From IMG/VR virus record IMGVR_UViG_3300030451_001371, positions 1-44,033 of that record: a stretch of DNA of 44,033 nt, one strand, 5' to 3'. Source of the DNA: a virus. How positions within the stretch are numbered: position 1 is the first letter of the stretch; each line of letters starts with the position of its first letter. Below are positions 22,597-33,030 of the stretch, one piece after another. The position numbers were made by a program, and so were the translations under genes. The notes under the pieces are model-generated. The model worked only from the letters and a program-made list of their open reading frames with translations. It was not told the DNA's origin and made no database searches.

Positions 22597-22728
22597 TTTG
22601 GCCTACATAATAGCAGTTAAAAGGACTGTTGCAGGTATTTAACCCTGTTCACCCTTACTAGTTGCTATATGTATCTTTCGTAAACTAATTGGTTAGGCTC
22701 ATATATTAAGATAGATACGTAGGCCAAA
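22597..22728. ncRNA. candidate structured element between convergent blocks
   Basis: TTTGGCCTAC (22597-22606) pairs perfectly with GTAGGCCAAA (22719-22728), closing a 132-base segment. Inside: AGCAGT/ACTGTT near 22611-22628, CAGG/CCTG, and GTATCT/AGATAC (22713-22718 as right arm) directly stacked on the closing stem. No open frame lies within. It could be a structured RNA, a second bidirectional terminator, or a replication/packaging site. Bases 22729-22793 are purine-rich with no gene. Confidence 0.5.
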
Positions 22729-22793
22729 GAATTTTTAAGAGAAGGCGATAAAGAAGGGGAGAAGAAGAATATCAGCCACCGAAAGAAAGAAGG

Positions 22794-25700
22794 CTATTCC
22801 TCATCTTCCCATAAAGAAAAGTCTGGTAATAGTTCTTCAGATTCATCTTCTTCTATTTGAGTTCTTCTTATGTCATGTAATCTATGTAATGGAAATCCAG
22901 TTAAATAATCTGGTGCCATAGCTGGACTATCGTAAGTTCTTTGTGCGTCTCTAAACAATCTACCATATGGAAAGTAACTATACAAAGTGTAGTCAGTAAA
23001 TGTTTGCCAGTCTTGATTTAGTATAGCAGTAATTGGTTGCAATACAAATCTACCAATAGGAGGAGTTACTATTTGCAAAGGAGCAAGTACAGGATGTGGA
23101 TAAGAACTAAAGAAAGCTCTATCTCTTGCATTTTTATCACCAAAAAGTAATGCAGCAGTATCTTGCATCCAATTCATAGGGGGAGATAAAGCGTATTCAA
23201 ATATACTAGCAACAAATATATTAGCTAATGCTAGACTCATTAAATCAAAAGTAAATTGTCTTTGAAATTTTTTGCTAGCTAATACTTCTCTATTCCAATC
23301 AGCTTGTCTTGCATCTTTATATAAGTTCATACGTCTACCAATACTATTCCATGCATATGGTTGGAATCTAGTCAATACACGACCTAATGATGTATTAGCA
23401 AAGTTAGGTCTAAATGTAGCCTGATACATAAACTGTGATGCTTGAACACCTTTCAATGCATAGTTAATTAATACTGGACTATCGTATGGCATCTGATCTT
23501 TTATTGGGCCCAATACATTCTCTCTTAAGTTTATATAGTTAGCTAAGAATGCAGTACCACGTAGTTTACGTTCAGACCATTTCATAGGAAGTGCACCAGC
23601 TTCAATAAAAGGTTGTTTAATATTTAAATCTCTTGCTAGTTCTTTCATTGTACGTTTTTGTAACTGTTCATAAGCAGCTTTACTCATAGTACCTGGGTCT
23701 TTTGCTAAGCTTTTATTCATACGTATTACAAACTGTTGTGCAAAATCTTGTACATTTTTCTTTGCAAAGTTTCTATCTAAAGATACCATGTCTAAGAACA
23801 TCTGGTCATATACACCTAAAGACTCTAGCCATGCATCAATATCTGTTCTAGATTCAAAACCTCTTTTTTCTTTTTTACCTGTACTAGGATTAGTAAACTC
23901 AAACTCAGCATTCATAGATTGCAGCATACTTAAAACATCTTTTGTACTATTAGCTTTTCTAAATGAAGACCAACCTACATCAGATATGGTATTAACTGTA
24001 CCACCATACATGTTTGTTATAGCAGTCTTAGGGTGTGACAATAATGATATTAACTCAAACTGTCCTTCTAAATCACTTAAATCTCTTACACGTTTTAATA
24101 CAGCGTTACGATATTCAGACTCTCCAACACCTGTTGCTTTATCTACCTTTGGTAATTCACCAAACAATTTACCACCAAACAAAGTATTAATGCCTTTAAA
24201 TATGCTTACAGCTTTTTCATCACTAGTTGCATGATACAATGATCCATATTTACCTGTTACATTTATATCTTTAACAAGTTTTTTAGCTCTTGTCATTTGT
24301 AAATCTCTTAATTCTTGCTTAGCTTTTTTAAGATTGACACCATCTTTACTAGTATTTCTTAATAATATTTGTTCTTTTTCTGCACCGTTAACACGTATTG
24401 CAATACCAAAGTCTAGTATTTTTTCTCTTTGTGCATTGGTTAACATCATACCTTTAGTAGACAATCCATTTTTAATATATCTATTATATAAACCTTGGTC
24501 TTTCTTTTCTATACCATGTATATTTAACGCTCTATAATTAGACATACCAATCATATTAGTAAAAGCATCACGCATAAATCTTGACCAGTTTTCAGCAAAG
24601 GTTTCTTTTTTATTTACCTTATCAAATCTTCTTAACAATAACTCAGAACTAAATCCTGCTAAGTTAGTTAAGTGAGATTTAATAAGTGATTGTTTATATC
24701 TTTTAATTACATCTAAATCTTTTTTATAGAAAGGTATAAACTCATCACCTCTGTTCTTCAACATGCTTGCAGTGTATTCACCAACGTAACCTTTGTAGTT
24801 ACTTCTTGTAAATAAATCTCTTACCTGTGCTTCAACTTCATATCCACCATCACTTATATCATTAGTTGCTTGTCTATTAAATCTTGCAGTAAGTTGATCT
24901 TTGTAAATTTTAATAGCCTGATTTAATGGCATTTCTCCAAACTCAACAGCCATACGTAAATCTAGTGGTAGTTTGTTTTGATTACCTGGCTTACTTACTT
25001 CTTCTACTTTTCTATTAATACGTTCAGCCATAAACTTTTGTATCTTAGGTATGTTAGCTTCAATATCAAACTGACCCATACGAGGCATATAACCTCTATA
25101 TACGTCACCTACAATATGGTCTGCATAACTTTTCTTGCTCATTTCTTTGTTAACAAATCTTTTTACAATAGCTTGATCAGCAGGTTTTAAAGGTTTATCT
25201 AAATTAATTTCAGGATAAGCAAACTCAAACCTATCTTTAACTTGCATATGGTATTTAATAAAAAAGAAATCATTAATACTAAACAAATCATTCAAAGATT
25301 TTCTATTTGGTACACCTTGAAAGTCAAAGTTTTTAAATATCAAGTTAACTAAGTTTTCTCTTATAATACCATTTTTATCTAAGAACATACGTTCCATTTG
25401 ATCTGTTGCATACCTTGCACTCTTCTTATAAGTTTGTACATTTAAATCTGTATTTACCACAGGGCTATATAAGTCTCTTGTAATCTTTTGTTTCTTTAAA
25501 AACTTTTCAATATTTTCCCAATTACTTTTAATATATCCTTCATTGATTTGTTTAAAATCTTTTGCATACATATCAGCTAAACGTTTAGTATATTCTGTAG
25601 CAGTAATCATTTCTGATTTACCAGAAGTTGGCCATGGAAACTTCATATCTCCTAACTTTTTTATTTGACCTTCACTGTCTAAGTAAGCTTCTTTAATTCT

Positions 25701-28700
25701 ATCTTTAGCAGATTGTAATCTTTCATTAGATGGATACTTACCATTTTGATATTCGTTAACATTCCAAGCATGTTCTATTAACAAGTTTCTATACTTAGTT
25801 AAATTAGCATTGTCTATATTTAAAAAATTATAATATCCATTATGTTGTGTTTCAATACCAGAGCTCATTAGTTTTTGTAGTGTATCAAACTTATCTATTC
25901 TTTTTCTACCATATTCTAATGTACTAGTAGGTAATATAATATTTAATTGCTTAGGTTTTTGTTGACCGTACTTATCTATAACTGGTACTGCAGGTTTTAA
26001 ATATTCTGTTTCTTCAAATTTTTCTAGCTTTTTACCAATCACTTTATAGTTTAACATCTGATCTATCCAGCCAGGTCTATCTTTTTTAGATAGTTTTTGT
26101 ATAATACTTTTAGAACTAAATCTTTCTTCTAGTGCATTGTTTAAAATTTCTAAATCTTTTACATTTATTGTAGACAATCTTCTACCAATACCTTCTAGTC
26201 TAAATGTTAAGTCAATAAAGAACTCTTCAAATCTAGATATAGCAGCAGGATTTTTTCTTAAAATACTTCTTGTTCTATCTATTTGTACTTGTGCTTCATC
26301 TGTAACTAGTTTATTTGGTTTTAATTTTACAGACAACCAATCAAATTGTGGTAATATTTCGTTTAATATTTCATTTGTAGTTTGTACATTATCAATAGAA
26401 CTTTGTGTATCTTTTTTAAATCTTTCATTTTGTTTAACTTTATATGAAACATTTTTATCATCTCTTACATTTATATTATTAGGATATGTTTCATTATATC
26501 TAGCTTGTTCAGGCGTTATAAACTCTACAGTACGACCGTTATCTGGGTCTATTTCTGTAGTCTTTTTAAATGTTCTACTATTAGAAGTATCAAAATTATC
26601 TGGTATTTCTACTGTATCATCAAATGGAATATTTTCTTTTATAAACTTTTTAAGATTAACTGCTTTTTCTGGTAGTTTTACTTGCTCTGTAATATTTTCT
26701 GTAATTTCTTGCAATAATTTATACTGTCCTTTGAAAAAAGATTCTCTATTTTTATTGCTAATAACTAAAGACTTATAAGCAAAGTCAAGTGTTGGTCTTA
26801 ACTTTCCATAAGCCATAGATTTTCTTGATAATAATTTTTCTATCTTTTCACTTCTACCATTCCAGTTTTGACTTTGTGAATGAAACTCTAACTCTTTAGA
26901 TAACTTATCATTCATAGCCATAAAATCTTTTTCTTGTTGTTTTAATAAGTCAGTAGTAGGCTCTCTAAAATCTCTTGTCATTAACCAGTAATCTATCATC
27001 TCTTCTATTTTTTCATATGTTTCAGGCTTATATGCATTCTTATATTTATCTTTTAGTCTTAATATAATACTGTTCATAATTTCTGGTGTTACAACTTTTT
27101 CATTTTGCATATTACCTAATCCACGAAGTTTTACTTCGGTAAAAAAGTATGATTTAATATTATAGGTTGTATCCATAACATCTCTTACAATACTTTCTGC
27201 TTTATCCATAGGGACACCTAAAGCATTAGACTCTCTAATAAAGTCTTTTGATTTTTGTAAGCTAAAAAATATACCTTGATAGTCCATATTTTTTTCGTGC
27301 ATAAAGTATGGATCATTAATTAATCTAGTTAAGTCTGCTTCTGTTTCAATATGACTGTTCCAAAAATCTCTCATACCAAATCTTTTAAACATTTTATCAG
27401 ACTTAATTAACTCTCTGAGTTTTTTAATTTGTAGTTTAACTACTTCAATAGGGCCTATATTAGATAGCTCTAAGTTTTTAGATGCAGCATTATTAAAATA
27501 AAACTTATAAGGGTCTAAATAAAAGTCAGGAGTCATACGCACAGCTTCAGCTATATTGTAATAAAACGGTATATCTGTACCCATTTCAAACAAATAATCT
27601 TCTGCTAGTTTATCATAATGCTCTACTCTTTTAATAGAATCTTTACCTAATTTATAAAAATCTCTATGTACATTTTCAATTAATCTTAATGCATATATAT
27701 GGTCAGTGTCTTTAAAATAATTTCTATCAAATGCTATTGATCTCATATCACCTTTTTTACCAATGATTCTTTCACTACCAATATTATAAGTTTGTTTTTT
27801 ACCGCTTGTATCTAAATATGTAATCTCATTGTTTAGTCCTGATATCTGTTTTATTTTAAAATAACTATTCCACATTTGATTTAATATAGAATTATAAAAT
27901 CCTATTTCTTTAAAGTTAGCCGAGTCAGCCATTAAGTTTACAAGATTTACACTATCTAACTGTAGTTGCTTTACTACTTGTTGTGTAGTTAGTTTTCCTT
28001 TTAATCCTGGTAAACTATCTTTCAATGTAATAGAAACTCTTTCAGGTAGTTTATCATTGCTTCCTTTTGCTGTATCAAGTCCATAAACACTACTTTCAAA
28101 TACACCGCCACGTCTTTGTATTACATCTGCAATGTTTTGCATACGTGTCATAGCATCAACAATAATACCCATTTGTTGTTTACCACGTCTTGCCATTCTA
28201 GCTACTTCAATTCTACTGTCAACATCAACTAACTCTGCAAAATCTTTTTTAGGGTTCACTACTTTGTCTGCTTCTTTAACAAACTTTTCAAATGTTTTAC
28301 TTGGTGTTTCAAAATTATATAATACTCCACCACCTAAATCAAATTCATTATCATACTTTCTAAATGCTTCTTTAAAACTTTTAGGCATATTTTGATAGAT
28401 AGAAACAGAGTCAGCATCTTTATCTGCACCACCTAAATAATAATCATTCTTTGATGTAGTGTATACACCATATCCTTTTCTATCTACAAAACCTGCAAAC
28501 TCCAAGACTCTTACACCGCCATTACTACTGTTAGGAGAACGAACTAATAAAAAATTAATAGATTCTTTTATCTCTGATATTTCAGATGCTGTATAATTTT
28601 TTGTATCTTTAGATTTTTTAAATGCTTCAGACAATGTCATAACACCATCTTTACCACCAAACTTAGAGTCTAATTTTATTTCATAATCTCTAAAATCTCT

Positions 28701-31700
28701 ACCCAACATAAATGTAGTATCATTTAATTCTGGATGTGTAATATATGTTTCTATATCTCTAGGACCTAACTTACCAGTAGTACTATATTTAATTAGTGGC
28801 TGTACAACTCTACTAGTTCTATATCTAATTAATGCTTTATCAATAAATTTTTTAATTTGTGGTTGCAATAAAATACCAGGGTCATAATCTAGCTTGTTTA
28901 CTAAATCAGGTATTTCATATACTTCTAAGTTCATAAGCTTGCTAGCTACATCATCTGTAGTATTAAACATTAACTCTCTATAATCTTCTCTACCTCTATT
29001 TAATATTTTTTTTATTGTTGCTATTGCTAATGGACTTGTAATATCATTACTTATTACTTCGTTAATAGAGTTTATATGTATATCATTTATATCAAACTTG
29101 TAACTGTCAACATCTTTTACTGCTCCAATGTTTATATCTTTTATCATTTGATTAAACTTAGCTGTTTCATTTGCATTACCATTTAAAGATTCTGTAGCTA
29201 CAGTTCTATAATCTTCTACTAATTCTCTAGATAATGTTCTACCTAATTGATCTCTATTAATTTTATCAAGTATTTGTTTTTGAAACGGAGCAGGTTGATT
29301 TAGTTTTGCTGTAGCATTTTCATATACTCCCATATTAATATACAATTCATCAGGTCTCATAGTAAAAGGTTTTAATACATCAATACTTTTCCAACCATCT
29401 TTTACAGTGTAGTCTAATGTATGCAGTTTTAATCCTAGCTGTGTTTTAGCTGCTGTACTTGGTACAATAAAATCTATACCATTAGCTTCCATAAAATCAT
29501 TCTGTGCTTTGGTTGCTCTAAATGTACCAGTCTTTAATAATATGTTACCTACTGGATTACTACCATATTCTGGTCCTTTATATCCTACTAGTTTTAAAAA
29601 TCCATTATCAGCAGGTCTAAAGTTTTTTGTTTGTATAGTATCAAATGCTTTATAACTAGCTATAACAGCAGCATCTGTACCCGACTCTGAATTATTAAAC
29701 ATTGGGTCTTCAAAATCTTTTACCATTATCATATTAAACAAACCTTCTTGTCTATTTTTAGCAGGGTCTGCTTTTAATAAATTTACATAGTCAGCTGCTT
29801 CTAATGGTATGTCAGCACCTTGAGCTAAATTAGAATACTTATTAAATTTTTGAACGTTAGCATATAAAGGTTCTTTTAAATATTCTTTTACTGCTTTAAT
29901 AAGTCTAGTAGATGATGCTTCTCCAGTAAATGGTAGTGCAGGGTCTAAATATCCAGACTCAACCATAAGATAATATATATTAGAAAATGTTTCTTTATTT
30001 TTATTAGATAGAGTTAAACCTAATTCATTTTCTAACCTATTAAAAAATTTATCTCTAGCTGTTTTATTAAAAAAGTTTTTTTGTCCAGAAGTTTCGCTAA
30101 CGGGATATCTATGTATTAACAATGTACCATTATCTTTACTACCACCGTATATATACATACCTTTTTCACGTAAAGATTTTTTTAATCTAACTTTTACATC
30201 TGTAGTAAATTGTTCTTTAGGTACAGTGTTATTTGTTTTTACTTGTTCAGCTGGTAAATTTTTATAATCTAATGGACCACCGTTTGATCTTCTGTATTTT
30301 GTTATACGTTCTTTACCACCAATACCCATCTTAGTAAAACCAGCTTCATCTACTGCTTTTCTAATAACTAGTCTAACAGGTTCTGGTGTTGCTGGAAATG
30401 TTTTATTATATTTACTATTAGGTCTATCTCCTCCTAATATATCTCCATTTATATCTCTTTCTGGCACAGGTCTTATTTCTATAACGTCTGCACTTAAATC
30501 TATTTCCCAATCTGTTTTTTTATTAAAATGTTTTTTTAGTTTTAAATAGCTTCCAAGTCTGTTAACGTTACCACCTACATCACGAAAAAATGTACTAGGT
30601 AATTCTGGATATGTTTTTCTAATTTTAGCAATAGTTTGTTGCAAATCATAATTTGTTTCTTTAGCTATTTTTGCTAGCTCTAAATTAATAGCATCATTTG
30701 ATTTACCTATGCTATAAGTTCTAATTTCATCAGCAATTAATTCTAAGTCTCTATTCTTAATAGCATACATTGGTTCGTTCATGTCACGATTCAATGTCAT
30801 TTCAATCATTTCAGACAAGTTTACATCTATTTTATCTTTCAATGCAGACTCTAAGACAGTATCTTTATTTGCTTCAGATGTACGTCTTTCTACGACTTCC
30901 TCCGCTGGCCTAGTGGCTGGACCTCTTTGCTCTCCTGGTCTAGTAGCTGGGCCTCTTTCTTCAGCAGGTCTAGTAGCTGGTTCTAATTCTACTCCATCTG
31001 TTTCTTTTAAATCTTTATTAGCATCTTTTTCTTTTGCTTTTTGCATTACCTGTTCAAACTGCTTCTTGGTTATAGTCTTAGGGTCAATACCAAGTTCTGT
31101 TAATGCTTCGTTTATTTCAGGTATTTGTTGAAGGTTAGCCATAATAGGAGCGTGAGTATTGTATTTCTCTACTACTACTTTAGCTATATAATTTTCTATA
31201 TATTGTTGATCAGATTTAGAAAGCTTTTGAAAGTCAGCATCTTTTCTTGCTACTTCTATTGCTTGTTTTTCAGTCATACCTAGTTCATAATTTTTATAAT
31301 CATTCTTCATAATGAACTTAGTTCTGTCTGCAAAACCAGCTGAACGTGCAGTAGCACCAAAGAAAGCACCTAATAAATATTCATACACTTGTTCTGCAAC
31401 TGGTAAACCTTGTCGTGTAGCCATACCACCTTGTGCTACAGAACCTAACGTACCTTTTATTAACATGTTTACTGCTTCTGTTTGTCTTGCATCTTTAGAT
31501 ACTTGTGAAGCAACATCTCTTATAATTCTTTCTCCTGCTTTTCTAGTTTTAGGATTAGCTAATAATCTACCTACATTAACATAATTACCTATACCACCAA
31601 ATAATGCACCAGCTGCAGCTCCATGCAATGCAGAATCAAGCATACCTTTACCACCTTCTTTCCAAGAAGATACACCTAAAGCTACTCCTAAATGCAATCC

Positions 31701-32342
31701 TTGTTCTGCAATATTTCTAAACTTAGCACTTTTAAATATACCTCTAGATAAATAACCGCTAGTTGTTAATGTAGCAGCACCTAAATATTCTTTAGATTGT
31801 TCCATTACATAGTCAGCAACTTTCATTGGTATTGATTGTAATGTAAATGTTTTAGGTCCTATTTCTTTACGTATAAAACCTGGAGCTTTATCTGCTGCAG
31901 AACTTAATGCTGCACGAGTTAACCTTTGACCTGTAAGTCCTGCACGTTTAGCAGCGGCTATAGGTACATACTGTCCCATAGAAAAGAAAGATGCAACTAC
32001 GTCTGGAGCAAAACCAATTAAATGTCCAAACTTATTTGCTATAGATTCTACTGTAGTATCAGGGTCTTCAGCCCATCCTAATGTAGTAAAACCTTCTACA
32101 AGACCACTAGTAAATTGATTCATAGTAGATAATAGATTAGCATCTGCTACTTCCATATCTCTATTAAATTTTATATCTACTTTTTTAAATTGTCTTTCAA
32201 TATAATCTACTTCTTCTTCGGTAAAAGCAGAAGGATTAGTACGATAAGCTAGCTCAAGACGATTAAAATATTCTTGAGGTTCAATTATTTTTTGACGTAC
32301 TAATGAATCTAATTGTACTAATGTAGGATTTTTTAAAGTCAC
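22794..32342 (-). CDS. giant virion protein, candidate virion RNA polymerase
   Basis: 3182 residues with GTG start at 32342. The N-terminal 330 residues have Gly/Ala-rich, membrane-active-looking segments as in ejection proteins. A low-complexity RGPATRPxE linker follows (about 453-481). Residues 1265-1320 match RNA polymerase beta-prime: V-R1268-S-P-N, V-R-V-L-E-F, then G-G-A-D1307-K-D1309-A-D1311-S and an N-M-P-K-S close, comparable to R-A-P-T...N-A-D-F-D-G-D. A second barrel candidate lies at about 880-975 with K937 and K966. The C-terminal 150 residues hold a hydrophobic segment near 3025-3045. It is the last gene of the virion block, after two likely core proteins. N4-type polymerase motifs were not found. 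Confidence 0.7.
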   Translation of the reverse strand: MTLKNPTLVQLDSLVRQKIIEPQEYFNRLELAYRTNPSAFTEEEVDYIERQFKKVDIKFNRDMEVADANLLSTMNQFTSGLVEGFTTLGWAEDPDTTVESIANKFGHLIGFAPDVVASFFSMGQYVPIAAAKRAGLTGQRLTRAALSSAADKAPGFIRKEIGPKTFTLQSIPMKVADYVMEQSKEYLGAATLTTSGYLSRGIFKSAKFRNIAEQGLHLGVALGVSSWKEGGKGMLDSALHGAAAGALFGGIGNYVNVGRLLANPKTRKAGERIIRDVASQVSKDARQTEAVNMLIKGTLGSVAQGGMATRQGLPVAEQVYEYLLGAFFGATARSAGFADRTKFIMKNDYKNYELGMTEKQAIEVARKDADFQKLSKSDQQYIENYIAKVVVEKYNTHAPIMANLQQIPEINEALTELGIDPKTITKKQFEQVMQKAKEKDANKDLKETDGVELEPATRPAEERGPATRPGEQRGPATRPAEEVVERRTSEANKDTVLESALKDKIDVNLSEMIEMTLNRDMNEPMYAIKNRDLELIADEIRTYSIGKSNDAINLELAKIAKETNYDLQQTIAKIRKTYPELPSTFFRDVGGNVNRLGSYLKLKKHFNKKTDWEIDLSADVIEIRPVPERDINGDILGGDRPNSKYNKTFPATPEPVRLVIRKAVDEAGFTKMGIGGKERITKYRRSNGGPLDYKNLPAEQVKTNNTVPKEQFTTDVKVRLKKSLREKGMYIYGGSKDNGTLLIHRYPVSETSGQKNFFNKTARDKFFNRLENELGLTLSNKNKETFSNIYYLMVESGYLDPALPFTGEASSTRLIKAVKEYLKEPLYANVQKFNKYSNLAQGADIPLEAADYVNLLKADPAKNRQEGLFNMIMVKDFEDPMFNNSESGTDAAVIASYKAFDTIQTKNFRPADNGFLKLVGYKGPEYGSNPVGNILLKTGTFRATKAQNDFMEANGIDFIVPSTAAKTQLGLKLHTLDYTVKDGWKSIDVLKPFTMRPDELYINMGVYENATAKLNQPAPFQKQILDKINRDQLGRTLSRELVEDYRTVATESLNGNANETAKFNQMIKDINIGAVKDVDSYKFDINDIHINSINEVISNDITSPLAIATIKKILNRGREDYRELMFNTTDDVASKLMNLEVYEIPDLVNKLDYDPGILLQPQIKKFIDKALIRYRTSRVVQPLIKYSTTGKLGPRDIETYITHPELNDTTFMLGRDFRDYEIKLDSKFGGKDGVMTLSEAFKKSKDTKNYTASEISEIKESINFLLVRSPNSSNGGVRVLEFAGFVDRKGYGVYTTSKNDYYLGGADKDADSVSIYQNMPKSFKEAFRKYDNEFDLGGGVLYNFETPSKTFEKFVKEADKVVNPKKDFAELVDVDSRIEVARMARRGKQQMGIIVDAMTRMQNIADVIQRRGGVFESSVYGLDTAKGSNDKLPERVSITLKDSLPGLKGKLTTQQVVKQLQLDSVNLVNLMADSANFKEIGFYNSILNQMWNSYFKIKQISGLNNEITYLDTSGKKQTYNIGSERIIGKKGDMRSIAFDRNYFKDTDHIYALRLIENVHRDFYKLGKDSIKRVEHYDKLAEDYLFEMGTDIPFYYNIAEAVRMTPDFYLDPYKFYFNNAASKNLELSNIGPIEVVKLQIKKLRELIKSDKMFKRFGMRDFWNSHIETEADLTRLINDPYFMHEKNMDYQGIFFSLQKSKDFIRESNALGVPMDKAESIVRDVMDTTYNIKSYFFTEVKLRGLGNMQNEKVVTPEIMNSIILRLKDKYKNAYKPETYEKIEEMIDYWLMTRDFREPTTDLLKQQEKDFMAMNDKLSKELEFHSQSQNWNGRSEKIEKLLSRKSMAYGKLRPTLDFAYKSLVISNKNRESFFKGQYKLLQEITENITEQVKLPEKAVNLKKFIKENIPFDDTVEIPDNFDTSNSRTFKKTTEIDPDNGRTVEFITPEQARYNETYPNNINVRDDKNVSYKVKQNERFKKDTQSSIDNVQTTNEILNEILPQFDWLSVKLKPNKLVTDEAQVQIDRTRSILRKNPAAISRFEEFFIDLTFRLEGIGRRLSTINVKDLEILNNALEERFSSKSIIQKLSKKDRPGWIDQMLNYKVIGKKLEKFEETEYLKPAVPVIDKYGQQKPKQLNIILPTSTLEYGRKRIDKFDTLQKLMSSGIETQHNGYYNFLNIDNANLTKYRNLLIEHAWNVNEYQNGKYPSNERLQSAKDRIKEAYLDSEGQIKKLGDMKFPWPTSGKSEMITATEYTKRLADMYAKDFKQINEGYIKSNWENIEKFLKKQKITRDLYSPVVNTDLNVQTYKKSARYATDQMERMFLDKNGIIRENLVNLIFKNFDFQGVPNRKSLNDLFSINDFFFIKYHMQVKDRFEFAYPEINLDKPLKPADQAIVKRFVNKEMSKKSYADHIVGDVYRGYMPRMGQFDIEANIPKIQKFMAERINRKVEEVSKPGNQNKLPLDLRMAVEFGEMPLNQAIKIYKDQLTARFNRQATNDISDGGYEVEAQVRDLFTRSNYKGYVGEYTASMLKNRGDEFIPFYKKDLDVIKRYKQSLIKSHLTNLAGFSSELLLRRFDKVNKKETFAENWSRFMRDAFTNMIGMSNYRALNIHGIEKKDQGLYNRYIKNGLSTKGMMLTNAQREKILDFGIAIRVNGAEKEQILLRNTSKDGVNLKKAKQELRDLQMTRAKKLVKDINVTGKYGSLYHATSDEKAVSIFKGINTLFGGKLFGELPKVDKATGVGESEYRNAVLKRVRDLSDLEGQFELISLLSHPKTAITNMYGGTVNTISDVGWSSFRKANSTKDVLSMLQSMNAEFEFTNPSTGKKEKRGFESRTDIDAWLESLGVYDQMFLDMVSLDRNFAKKNVQDFAQQFVIRMNKSLAKDPGTMSKAAYEQLQKRTMKELARDLNIKQPFIEAGALPMKWSERKLRGTAFLANYINLRENVLGPIKDQMPYDSPVLINYALKGVQASQFMYQATFRPNFANTSLGRVLTRFQPYAWNSIGRRMNLYKDARQADWNREVLASKKFQRQFTFDLMSLALANIFVASIFEYALSPPMNWMQDTAALLFGDKNARDRAFFSSYPHPVLAPLQIVTPPIGRFVLQPITAILNQDWQTFTDYTLYSYFPYGRLFRDAQRTYDSPAMAPDYLTGFPLHRLHDIRRTQIEEDESEELLPDFSLWEDEE
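30895..30990 (-). repeat. RGPATRPxE-coding tandem repeat
   Basis: Three imperfect units encode (R)GPATRP followed by AEE or GEQ within the giant protein. On the plus strand the shared core reads CTAGTAGCTGG with small changes. The segment is a flexible, charged linker between the N-terminal ejection-like region and the rest. Confidence 0.75.
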
Positions 32343-32343
32343 T

Positions 32344-33030
32344 TTACTTTATTCCACTTAATAAAGAATCAATATCATTTACGTATTGCTTAGCTCTTTC
32401 CATTAGCTCTCTTTCATTATCGAAAAATACTCCCTGTATTTCAGTAGCTACTTTAGCAAACGGTCCTTTATCATCTCTAAACTGACCAACATTTTCTACT
32501 AATGCTATAGCATCTAACATGTTTTGTTTTTGTTGCTCTAGCTGACCTCTAGCTTCTACAACGCTATAATGATCTTCTCCTAATATAGGTATTTTAGCTA
32601 ATAAACTATTATAAGCTGTTTGATTTTTTATCAATGCTTCTTCTTGTAGTTTTAAATTAGAAGCAAAAGCTTTTCTAATTTGTCTAGGACTACCTCCACT
32701 AAATATTCCAGCACCTCCTAAAGGTCCAACTCCTCCTTCTGCTTCTGCTGCAATTTTTGCTGGACCTTCATCCATAGTACCAGCTTCAAATCTATTCTTA
32801 AGTACTTCTGTATAAACTACACCAGCATCTTCTTCTGTTTTCAATTGTCTGTCCATAAGCTTGCTAAAAATACTTATTTTTGATTGTAAGTTCGCAGCAT
32901 TCATATCTACTACTAATTGTTTTGCTATTTCTCCAGCCTCTTTATTTTCTTCTCCAGTTGTTTCTGCTAAACCTTTAGCACTCTCAGATAATAATAATAA
33001 ACTTTTTGCTACATCTTCTGAATAAGACAT
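32344..33030 (-). CDS. internal virion protein candidate
   Basis: 228 residues, largely helical and acidic (YSEDVAKSLLLLSESAKGLAE, EGQLEQQK-type segments), with a Gly-rich middle (GPLGGAGIFSGG). ATG 33030 overlaps the upstream stop; its own stop lies just before the giant gene. The trio 33030-33767, this gene and the giant protein resembles the core/ejection protein gene sets of podoviruses. Confidence 0.6.
   Translation of the reverse strand: MSYSEDVAKSLLLLSESAKGLAETTGEENKEAGEIAKQLVVDMNAANLQSKISIFSKLMDRQLKTEEDAGVVYTEVLKNRFEAGTMDEGPAKIAAEAEGGVGPLGGAGIFSGGSPRQIRKAFASNLKLQEEALIKNQTAYNSLLAKIPILGEDHYSVVEARGQLEQQKQNMLDAIALVENVGQFRDDKGPFAKVATEIQGVFFDNERELMERAKQYVNDIDSLLSGIK

Noticed and set aside
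26137-26778. 213-residue plus-strand open frame
   Set aside because: It lies wholly inside the giant gene on the other strand, is hydrophobic by antisense composition, and has no SD. It is a shadow.
22794-32342. N4-type (T7-like, single-subunit) virion RNA polymerase
   Set aside because: I did not find the T7-like motif series in the giant protein, while the DxDxD double-psi barrel signature is clear.
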